Source: Lactifluus volemus
Taxonomy: Eukaryota; Basidiomycota; Agaricomycetes; Russulales; Russulaceae
Assembly (NCBI GenBank): GCA_022376515.1
Contig: WTXI01000215.1
Coordinates: 1 to 62,632 of the forward strand
Direction of reading: 5' to 3'
DNA: 62,632 nucleotides
Of this stretch, positions 30,878 through 42,800 are shown piece after piece. How positions within the stretch are numbered: the first letter of the stretch is position 1; every line of letters begins with the position of its first letter. Position numbers and translations under genes: made by a program. The notes under the pieces are model-generated. The model ran no database searches. It saw nothing but the letters and a program-made list of their open reading frames with translations, and was not told the DNA's origin.

Positions 30878-33800
30878 TCAATCATATAGACCACGGAAAA
30901 ATGTACGTAAATCCTCAACAGGATTCTCCTCTTCCCTTCCCTCAAGTTCCTCCATCTCTTCATCCCTATCAAAGCCCTTGGTGAAGTTTAACCCTCCACC
31001 ATGCTTTGATTGATACTTGAGAAGTTGTAGGGCCTCCACCATTCTTGGGCCTAATTTGTTTCTCCTATCTGTAGTTGTCCGTTTACTGGAGGAGAAAACC
31101 CTTTCACAAGGAACTGCAGAACCAGGGATGGGGAGAATGTCCATAGCAAGCTTGAATAGGGTAGGAAATCTGTATTCATTCTCCTAATCACAATATAAGT
31201 ACATTCAACAAGTGTAAAATGGGGAAAATGAGACACATGCCTGCCAAAATGCAATACTACTAATATTTTTTCTTGGTGCAACACCAAGATAGCTGTCCAC
31301 TTCCTCTTCTAGGGTGGAGCAATCTGGTTCAATGTCGTCAGAGTCATTCATCCCAAGGAGCTCATAAGCTCTTTCATTATATGAAAGTGTAGATGACCGA
31401 GCATTAGAAGGTTGAGGAGGAGTCCTTGGGGCTGGTTCTAGGGCTTGATAGTAGGGCTCAAGCTAGTATGGACTACAATTAATCATTCTATAACTTGAAG
31501 GCAATAAATTTAGAACATACAGCCTCAAGAAGGGTTTGCCGAATGAATAGCATATTAGAGCCCTGGAAATGAGACTTAGACAACTTGCGCTTTGCTGATG
31601 GGTTGAGAACTATACCAAGTATTAATACTGCTTATAAAAAATAATAATGACTTACCTAGAGATAGGGCATAAGCTGGGATATCTTCAATTTCTTCCTTAT
31701 AGTCATCAAGCTTTTCAATGGCATCTTCGACAATTGGAATAGCATCTAGAGGGGTAGTTCTAAGCTCCAAATGGGACTTAAGCCCCTTAATCAGATTATC
31801 AAAGGCTGGAAGGGTTCTCCAGAGTGTAGGGGTCTTCTCAGCAGATAGCACCTGCTGGAATGCATGTGGAATCTAGGCAATAAAGGATTAACATACTTTT
31901 ACAGTGTTCCAAAGTCATGAGACACACTTGAAGAATATTTTTCACCATAATGAGCTTGTCCCAGTCAGCTGGCAACAGCTGATGATTTGATTCTGACTCT
32001 GTCAAGAACTGAGTTATAGGCTAAATTATTAGTAGGTTAGTATTAAAAGACAAATAGACATCTTTTGAAATAAGACTCACTTCTCTAAGTTCCAATGCCC
32101 GATCAATCATTAGAAAAACTGAGGACCATCTTGTTGGAACATCTCGAACCAGCTGTAATTGATCTTGGCCTAAATCCTCTAAGATTTTCTTGAAGGTGTT
32201 GCGCCTAAGTGATGAGGCACGGATCTAAGATAATAAAGACTCTGGTGAGTATTATTATTCTTACAAAAATGAGAATGAAAACAGGAAAAAGCCCAGTAGC
32301 CCCAGCACCAGTGTCAGTACATTAGCTGTCTCCCAAAGGCTTCCAGGACGCAGCCAATAGCAAGGTGTTGGCGAGATCGGACAGAACAGCATCCCAGAGC
32401 AACATCGATCCAGGTGCGAAAGGACAGAGCACTGATATGCGGATGAGAGCGTTGAGGACACAGGGGACACTGGGGACGTCACTGAGCGAGGAGAAGGTAA
32501 GGTAGGTGTAAAAATTGGTGAAATATCCTCACTGTTTTTTCTGCGACTGCCAAACATGCGCCCATGCGCCATCCGGTCAACCGCTTAAACGCAAATTCGA
32601 AAACGATGCCGACACCCATGAGGAGAAAGAAGGTGCTGGTGGTGCGAAATTCGATCCCACGCCCGAGCCCCCACAAGCCCAAGTCGTGCAAGGCCGCGGA
32701 CACGGCGAACACGCCTATACACGCACCGGGTTTTCCTAGCAATGCGCCACCGGGACGGGCGCCATATACGACAATCATGTGGCGGAAGAACTGGTGCCAG
32801 CAGAAGCTCCAGAATTCGATGATCGAAGGGGGTGTCCAGGGGTGGTTGGAGAGCGGTGGCCAGGCCCACTCGGGTTGGAGGAGGAGGTGACCGATGCAGG
32901 CGACCGATGATTGTGGAAAAGTGGTAGAGCCCGTCAACGGTCTTGTATATCACCACGGCGGCGCAGGTGCAAGAATGGCTGCCAGGACATAGTGCGGAAT
33001 CGGGCTCATGGTGGGGTCAAAGAGGGTGGCGCCTTTGGGTTGCATGGGTGGCTGGTCAAGCGTGTCGAGTGACCACCTCCACCTCCACCGCTGCCGCCGA
33101 TTCCACTGTCCGACGGAGAGGGCGTCGGTTGTAGGTGCGCGCGGGTGCGCCGTCGCGAGCACACAAAGGCGTTCGAGTTTTTGCGTTGTGCTGCTTGTCG
33201 TTCGTCGTGTATCGTCGTCAGCTCGCCGAGAAAACGCCGCAGCACGTTCGCACAGACGTGTCGCGGGGTATCCAAGTATCGCCGTGCTCGCGCTGGCGTT
33301 CGAACCAGGCTTGTAATTATTGCAGCTGAAAGAGGGTGGCAGAGTCGAGGGTAAACCAACTGTGTAGGGAGGTGCCTCCTTGGTCTTCACTAATGCATTG
33401 GTTGCCATCATCTCCGACATAGCCTTGTATGACTTAAGATAGCGCTCCTTGCTTCGGACCTTGTATGACTCGTACACAGTCGGTGGCGCAGCGGCGAGTA
33501 CATAACGCGGATGTACAGCGAGAGCCGTGCCACCAACTCGGACCTGACCAAAGCCAAATGACGACTAAAAGAGTATAAATATCCCATCGAATTTGACAAG
33601 ACGATGAGCTTACCATGACACCATCCACAATACCATCAGTTTGTATAGTTTTCGAAGGGAACATGAGCAACGAGTGTTGGTGGAAGAGGGCATCGACGTT
33701 GTCGGCGTTGCGAGTGGCCAACCAGACCCTGTGCGAGTCGTTGTAGTTGGCCGCCACATCTCCGTAGGCTCACGGCCCATCGCGTGCTCGGTCTCCAAGT

Positions 33801-36800
33801 TGCTAGTTCCTGAATCTCGGGTGGGGAGATACTCTTTGGCAAATACGAGGCATAAATGTCGCGAGACGTAGATGGCAAATGGTGGGGATTTGAAAGAGCT
33901 TTGTAAATGTCTGAAGACAAATAGTAGATTGATCCACCCAGCAGTTGTGTTGATGAAACTGTCCAACACTGTATTAGAACTGTCCAGTGGAGGAGAAGAA
34001 GCACCCACGTCTCTTGCATGATGTTACTCTGGAGCTCCTTCTCATCACGGCGTTCTCTGAACATCTGGGCCAAACTACGCATGCCCCCCCATACAGGAGC
34101 CCAGGCAGGTTCCGACCTCAGAAGGGTGGATATGTTGATAAAGTTCATATGGGTCAGTAATACCAGCATGATTGAGCCTCCGAGTCAGCGGTGGCCACGA
34201 GTGACCAGAGCGAAACACGGTCATGCGTGCGATAATGTCTTCGGGAATGCCGTAGCGTGTAGTGTTCCACCCCGTGGGGGGTTGGCCAGCGACGAGTCGA
34301 TTGTAGGAAATCGCCTTCGGGATATAGACGCGAGCGCCCTTCTTCAGTTTAACGAGCCATTGGCCAGCCTCAACTGCCCAGATATCACAGTTATCGTCAT
34401 GCTCCTTCTTGAATCTTCCGGCATCCGAATCAGTGACCTCGAGCGGCTCTAGGTCATGAATGAGTTCGACTTCTGAGTTGAAGATCTTGTGCTTGGGATC
34501 GTAACCACGGAACAATCCGGGTTCTGGTGTACTAGTAGCTGTCCGAGTCAGAAATTCAAGAGCCGGCATGTAAATTGGCTCACCAATAAAGCGCACGCCA
34601 GCAAAGTTCATGATTTCTTTCTCGTATCTGCCCCGGACGTCCTTGTCGTCGACAGGTTCTCCCGTCTTCGCGTCAACCCAACCAACATGGAGGGTGCCAT
34701 CTTTGAGACGTCCGTCGAAATGCCTGATATACCCCATCACCCACGCCATCTCAATACAACCCTCGAGGGTCAGACGGCCTTTCGCTTCCATCTCCCATCG
34801 CGTGCGAGACGATCCCCATGGCCCGACTTCACCGAAGCCCGCGATAACGATGACCTTATCAAGATCGATAACGTCGCGTAATTGAGAGAGTGAGTCGAGA
34901 GAATGCGCCTCAGGGAGGTCGGGAAATTCAAAGCGGAAGTTCGCGCGAGGGGTGATATTGACTGTCTGAAGAACGCGCTCGGCCTCAGCACCATTGATGA
35001 CTTTAAACTCGGCGGCGTTGTCGCGAGCAATAGCGCGACGAAGCTCGGCCTTCTTGTTGACGTTAACACGGACACGGGCCGCTACGTCGGCGAGATCTGC
35101 GATTCGGTCGAAGCCACCGCTCAAGTCTCCCCAGACTGGTTCGACTTGCGTAATGCTGAATAGGATCGGGTGCATAAGTCCGAGAATGTTGAAGGCCATT
35201 TCCTTGGCAGAGAAAGTGCGCACGCCGTGCGTCTCGACTTCCTGAGCAATCATGTTGGATTGGTCCATGAGACCAGTACCACGAGTCCAGCTGGAGGATA
35301 GTTCAGTATCGCAGACCGGGGCCGGAAGACGGACTCACCCAATGACAGCTCCTACAAGGTAAAGATACTCGCCCCAACTTTCTGAAGACCAACGGTTGAA
35401 AAGCGTTTCGAGAGAAATCTTAGATTCGGAATAGAGACCATCATTGCCGAAGAGGCCATGATTAGGGGACAATGGGAGAACAACTTGCGTCGGACAGGTT
35501 ACAATTTGACGGATTGCCTTTTTGGTTTTGATAGCCCCGAGGAGTCGCAGAAGGTTCACAAGCATTATGCGGTGCGCGAGCTCAGACTTGTCGTCAAGAC
35601 CGTCAATTTCCCGGCCATTTTCCGGAACGGCAGCGAAGGGGATGATGTAGTCGAGATCGAGGCCCATGGTCGTGTAGATGTAGTCAACAAGTGCCTCCAC
35701 ATCTTGTTTGGAGCCTTGATTGAAAGGAACGACAGTAAGAGCGGAACCGCGGCTGCCGAAGCGCTGAAAGATTCCTTGAGCTGACCCAGCTCTCCCCCAC
35801 TCTTACATTTCCTTAAAAGGAAGGTATTACAAATCTTATGCAATTACCATGCCATGTGCATGTGTTATTTGTTCTTGTTGGCACGATGTTGATTTTCGTG
35901 CCTCTGCTGCGTCCTCCTGTCCCTCCCTCTGTCCCCTCTGTCGCCGTCTCTGTCGTAGCCTCTGCTGTCGCCACCGCTCCCCGTCTGGCGCTGCCACATG
36001 TCTCCACGCCCCCGCCGCCTTACTGCGACTGCATCGCCTCCTGTGCGCGTTGTCGCCCCAACGCCCCCCACTGCTGCCTCCTCCCCCTCCCCTCCTCCTG
36101 TGCCTCTGCCTGTGCCTCCACCGCTTTCGCCTCCTCCGCATCGGCGCTTACGGACCCACTGGCACTGTGGGGCGGTCCACGGTGTCACGCTGCCCTGACG
36201 CTTCTGCACCTCCTCCCCGGTACGTTGTCATGCTGCTTCCCCCGCCCCAATGTGTCCTGACTCTTTTGCCTCCCCCTTCTCTATCTCTGCCTCCTGCTCC
36301 TGCTCTGCCCCCTGCGCCGCCGCCGCCCCTGTCTGCACCACCACCTCGTCCACCTCCTGCGTCACCCGTCTCCTGCGCCGCTGCCTCCGCACCTCCTGCG
36401 CTTCCCGTGCTTCCCGCATCTCCCGCGCCTCTTGGGCATGCTGGGCCTCCTGCGCTTCCCGTGCCCCTTGCACCTCCCGCGCCTCCCGCACCTCCTGCAT
36501 CTCCCGCACCTTCCGTGCCTCCCGCGTCTCCCGCTTCTCCCGCGCCTCCCGTGCCTCCCGCGTCTCCCGTGCCTCCCGTGGTCTCCCGCGTCTTCCGCAC
36601 CTCCCGGGTTTCCCGCGCCTCCCGCGCCTCCCGTACCTCCTGCGCCTCCCGCGTCTCCCGCACCTCCCGCGCCCCCCTACCGGATCACACACGCCCCCCC
36701 ATCTGGATCACTCCAAATTTCTTGCCCATTTCTTGCTCAATCACCACATTTTGCATAGTACCATGTATTACATTATTTTGAATAAATTTTTTTTTGGTAG

Positions 36801-39800
36801 AAATTGTAGTGTGTGGCGAAATTAAACAAAAAAGGTGTGTTTGTCACACCTGAGACTCTGAGAGTTTACAATATTTCCAAAATGGCATGCTTTGCTCGCA
36901 ACAGCCAATCAGAGCCTGAGGGTTAGTAATACCGGCCTCATCTGGCCCGAAAATCCCGTCGGCGCTTCTAACTTAGTGTATTAGTCGACTACGATTTACA
37001 TAATAAATGTATTTCTAATGTCTATTATGCTCCTATAAGCCCCCGGCTATGTCTAGCCCGGGAGCCGTAAGATAGCCGGTGTGAGAGTGGGGGAGGCGAA
37101 GGACGGTTGATTCCTTGGTAATACTCGACTGTGGCGCGGCTATAGCGGGAAGTAGTGATGACAACATGGGCACCGCCTGATAAAAGGCCCTTGAGAATCT
37201 CGACCCCAATCGACCCTTTGCCGACGCCCGTGATGAGGGCATTCTTATCCTTGAAAGTTGTATAAGAGGTGGCAATCTCATGGAGAACATCCAGGTAGAC
37301 GCCTGTCAGATTAGAGCTGTACTCCCACTGGGTACCAATGCGACGCTTGAGGTGGAGAAGGGGAATCTTGTCAGCAGACACTGAGGTGATGCCTGAAATC
37401 TGAGGCCGCAAGAACTGGGATGATGAACGACGGCTACGGGGGACACCGGGGCGCGGGCGGTTATAGGTGCCTTGCGCAGCGAACGGACGACGCCATCATA
37501 AAGGGCCTTGATACGGTTCTTCGCTGATTTCTGGTTGAGACTTGACGACGTTCCAGAGTTTGACGATCATCCTGGATCTTCTGAATGTTAACCGAACCAG
37601 AAATCTGGTCGGCACTGGCCATCTCCTCTACATACGCCTCTAGCTTGCGTACGTTCTCCCGGTTGACTTCAGAGTAGACGATATCACCCTTCTCAGTGAT
37701 CTCAGTGCGAGGCGCGGTGGGGGATGTGACTAAAAGAAGCGTATGAGAAAAGCGTATATGGGTCTGATAGGAAATCCTCACCGTCCTTATACAACGGCGG
37801 CTGGCCAACAACACCACGGCAATTGTCGAGGAGTTCTTGACCAAGCTTCTTTGCAGTTGCATATGTCTCACCCTTTGAGGGGTCGCATCGATTGACCATA
37901 AACTCCATAAATTTAATGAGATCGGGGTCTGCACGATTCATTATAGCGATGCAACGGGCAGTGATCTCTCGGTCGACAGTAGTGAGCCGGCCGAAGAGAA
38001 TGTCGTAGAACATGAGGAGAGCGTCTTGACGAACCCAGTTCCACGAGTCGAAGTGATGAGCCTTCAACGCATCAAAGACGGGCTGGACACCGTCAATGTA
38101 GGCATCACCGTGCTCGCGCGCAATATTGTCGAGTCGAGCTTGAAGCTGTGTGGAGGCAGCCTTCTCTTTGTCGTGCAGGATCTCGCCTTGGCGGGGGTCA
38201 CGCTTCAAGTAGCGAGAGTAGAGGTTGATTTGCTGGTGCGCGAATTCATACTGCTCAGCTTGGAACGGTAGAAAGAGTGATGCCTACACGCTGAGCATAG
38301 ACTGATGCAGCGGCGTCGAGCCAAGCTTTGCCCTCGGCCTCTGAGCCCAAGCGCTTGGCGGGCTCCATGGTGGTGGCAATCAGTAGCACGGCGTCGGCGC
38401 GTTGGGGACCCAAGCCCCATGCCTTAGAAAGGTGAGCTTTCGCACTTGAGATGTTGAAACTACCGGGCATCTTGCCACCAATTGCACGCGACACGAGACT
38501 AGTGGAATACTTCCCGAGATTGCTGGAGTGACCAGACGCAAGGGCAGCGCCAAGTTCCTCGAGCGGCAGCTCCTCGCCCTTGTCAGGCGCAGATGAAAAC
38601 TCGCCCTGAAGGTCGCCCATAATCTCATTTTGAAGGGTCGACTTGCCGTTAGAGAGATCCCTTGTGGAGAGTGCCATATTTGTGACGTCCGTCGAAATGC
38701 TTGATATACCCCACCTACGCCATCTCAATACAACCCCCGAGGGTCAGTAGCGCTGTACCGTGACATCCTCCCAGAAGTTTCGAAGTGAGTTCGGTAGAGT
38801 TAGAGGGAGCGAGAGAGGAGCGAGAAGAGGTTTCGAGGCACAAGACAGATGACAGCGACCTCAGTCGTGAGGCAACCGAGACAAGAGGCAGAGGCGCCGC
38901 GCTTCAATTTCCAATCGCGTGCGAGAAGATCCCCATGGCCCGACTTCACCGAAGCCAGCGACAGCGATGACCTTATCTAGGTCGATAACGTCGCGTAATT
39001 GAGAGAGTGAGTCGAGAGTATGCGCCTCAGGGACTCGGAGGTCAGGAAATTCAAAGCGGAAGTTCGCGCGAGGAGTGATATTGACAGTCTGAAGAATGTG
39101 TTCGCCTCAGCAACATCGATGGACCTTAAACTCGGCGGCGTTGTCACGAGCAATAGCGTGACAAAGCTCGGCCTTCTTGTTGATGTTAGCACGAACGCGG
39201 GGCTGCTACGTCGGCCAGATCTGCGATTCGGTCGAAGCCACTGCTCAAGAAGACTAGTAGTTCGACTTGCGTAATGCCGAATAGATGAGGCGGCGACGGC
39301 AACTGCGACAGCTGGATGAGACGTTGCGGGGATCGTTGCCGTGATTGAAACTCGTTTCGGGTAACCCTTCGTTCTGGGCGCCAGGTGGTAGTGCGCTTGC
39401 ACGATCACTTCATGACAACGATGGTCACAGTGCCATGCTGCTAGTAGGAAGTTCCGGTTTGTGTGAATGCCACATTCGAGATACTGGATGCCAGTGAGAG
39501 CAGGTGCCTAAGTCATATGGCCCAGGGATACCACTGGCACACAGCTGAGAGACAAGAGAAAGCTCCAAGTTCAAGGGCATGATCCAGCGGCACAGATCCA
39601 TAGAAAGTCCGAGTCCACAAGTTGAGAGAATTGAAACAAAAATCGAAACAAAATCCACAAGTAATATACTTACATGCTGAATAACACCTTGCAATGTTTT
39701 GATAGAATCTAGGTCTGGGTCCATCCCAGCTGCTCTCCCTACTATTGCCTTGCATGCAAGGTTGACAATGTGTGGAAAACATCTATAAGGGTAACTAAAG

Positions 39801-42800
39801 TTAGCAGGATAACACACCAAAAATAACACTAACCGTATGCGCCGCTCTCTGGCAGAGAAGCTACCAGAAATCTTGCGCTTTCTAAGACCTTCTGCTAATG
39901 CAACAGCAAATGTGTCATTATTTGCAGCATTGTCCATTGTGATCCACCCAATCTACATAAATTGGTTTGTAAGTTTTCCCAAAAAAACTAAGCAAAGGAG
40001 ATATACCTTATCACCAAGATCCAGGCGATCTATAATGAAGAGAAATTGATCTGCTAAGCGATCTCCTGTATGTTGTCCTGGGACAAGCAGAAAGCCAACT
40101 AAATCTGCACGAAGATTAAGGTTTCGCTGTCTTCCCTGATCAGAGGTGCTCTCTAGCCAGTGAGCAGTGACAGCCATATACGGCTTTTGGTCAGGATCTG
40201 TCCAACAGTCCATAGTAAAGGAAATCTTCCCAATAGATCGTTGCTAATAATCAAATACTTAAATATAAATTAATTCCCTTCACTGTATTGGCTACACACC
40301 TGCATATGGACTGTGAGATGTTTGAAGTGCTCAGCCTGTAGCTCCAAAATGCGGTTGCTAATTGTTGTACGATGGGGAATATCACGTTCTTGAAGATCCG
40401 GCCGTAGCAAAAGCATAAGGTTCCGAAATTGTTGTGATTCTACAAGGCTAATAGGCTAAACATAATTGTCAATAATATATATAAAAAAGATAAAAAAGAA
40501 AAAACATACCAGGTCATTGGCAACAATGAATTCTACAAGAGAATCCACAAATCGCTCTGGGGAAAATTGAGGCCTAGCTTCCTGAGGCTCAGGCTCAACA
40601 CCAAAGAAGGCAGCAAGGGCTGCTAGGGCACTTTTTGCTGTAATACGAATGCCACGAGCCTTACACTCATCAGACCAGTCCTTGGGATGTTCAGTGTACA
40701 AGTGCTTTCGCAAGGTCCCTACTGAAGTTGTCTTCTTATATTTGCTGACCTTGTCTGAGTTCTGACGGCTGCCTGTTACGGCTCGACTAGGGCCGGGTCC
40801 CAACTAGGGTTCTGGTTGTTCTGGTCTCTCCTAAGACCTGGGCTCAGGGACACTCCAAGTGTCGACGCGCTGAGTCCTGTGGTGTTGTAGCACAACCACC
40901 AAGCTTCGATGACCCTACTAGGGCGTATAGGAGGGTAAGAGAAGAGAGGGAAGAGGAGAGGAGAAATTCTTGTCTTTTCTGGAGAGGGAAACAAGTCGAT
41001 TTGAGTTAAAGCCGAAGCTGGGGTACAAGCTACCAGCTGAGGCCTACTTATACAGTTTATGCTAATTGTTCTACCAAACTAGGGTGGACAATAGGCATGA
41101 GGTCAAGAACAATGACGGACGCGAACAATAGAGGCTTGGGACAATAACACTGGACAAAACAGGACAGACAATAGGGAGTCAGAACAATAGAATCAGTCAG
41201 CACAATAAGAGCCATGTGGAAGGGACGTCATCAGGATGAGTAAGCGTGTGTAGGAAGCATAAGGTCCAACTTGTCCTGCATTCCGTAACAATACCCCCTC
41301 TCTAGAAGGCAGTCCCACCTGCCACCTTAGTCAGTTTTACGTCGTGACTGGGACGGGCCGGGTACACAGGTGTCCAAGACTTCCATCTGCTTGCGCTTCT
41401 TTTTGATCTCCTCCGCAGTACCGTCCAAAAGGCATCCCCCACCGTGCCATATGTGGTCTTCGGGGACGCGACACACTCCAAGCCCTGGCATACAGGAGAA
41501 GTGAGGGAAGGGGCAGCCGTCGCTGTTGTGAGTCATCATCCTGTCGTGGAAGCGGCAATGTTTTAGTTCTCTACGCGGCGTAGAGTCATTTGGAAAATCG
41601 AATCTCTGAAGACCTCCGGAATCGAGTCCCAAGCGATCAAGTCCGTGTGGGTGAAGAGTAAGGCGTGCTCGTGGTTCCATATCCCGATCTCTCTGCTGAG
41701 GACCCCCGGGATTGCCGTCCCTCTGGTCGAGCCAATATTCGGTGGTTCCGTAGGTGGGGAACGCTTGAATGGCTTCGTCCTGCGTGCTAACTGGGGTCGT
41801 CTGGGTGCCAACGCTACGGGTCTGAGGGGGCAGATCCGGGACCCAACCGTCTGTCTGCGCCGCCACAACAGCGGGGGTCGTGGGAGCACGAAGGAGGTTG
41901 ATCTGCAGCCTGCCTTCGTCGTCTTCTTCAAACCATTCTTCTTCAGGGGTCTCTGGTCTAGCGAAGTCACCCAGCCTTTGGGCAACCATGGTGCTACGGC
42001 CGTCAGTAAAGATGCGGGTGCGTCTCTGGGTTCCGGGATGGTCCCTTCGCCACTTGAAGTCGAAAAGGCAGTGAAGACACTGTCGGGTATCCTCGTAGTA
42101 CTTATAGGGATTGTAAGGCCACTCGTAACGGTTTTCACGCTCCACTGGCCAGTCATACGGGATCCCCAGACACACCAGGCGGACTTGACGGTAGTCAACT
42201 ATGAAGGAGCCGGGGGAGGTGCGATGCTCTCGTTTGGGATCGAAGAAGTCTGCGTCTGCCCGGGAAGCTTGGAAAATTTGCGGGAGGGTGAGTTCAAGTT
42301 TGGCGGATTGAATTTCCTCCCAGGTATAAGGGAGCGAGGTGACGGGGGCGTTAGTAATGGGAAGCGCAGATGGCCTCCCGACAGAAGTGTTTGTGCTGGC
42401 TATGATGGGCGTAGGTGATGTGGATCTGTCGTTTGAGGAAGAACTCGCAGAAGTGAGGGGTAACGAAGGGGGGCTCGTTAGGTTCTTGGAAGAGGGAGCG
42501 AAGCTGCATTGTCTGCTGTCCATCTTCCCTCGTCTTATTATAATCTTCCTCGTCTTTGTTGGGTTTTGTTTGTGAAATTCTTCCACCAGATCGTCCGCGT
42601 GTACCTGGTCAGCTGGTTCCCAGGTGTTGTGAGCGTGGGGGTACCCTTCCCACTTTAGGAAGTACTCGAGGCGCCCCTTGCCACCCCTTTTTCGCCTGGA
42701 GTCCAACACCTGTTCGACTTCGTATTCTTCCTCACCTTCTATTACATCCGGGGCTGGTTCCGAGAAGGCCTGCCCATTTTCTTCCGTCTCCTTATATGGT

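Noticed and set aside
35836..36825. Long Pro/Ala/Ser ORFs in the MULE-like element
   Set aside because: All six frames are open because of biased composition, and the segment is an insertion in FAS.
41645..42418. Plus-strand ORF of 257 codons
   Set aside because: It lies opposite the gypsy-2 Pol frame, which has clear domains.
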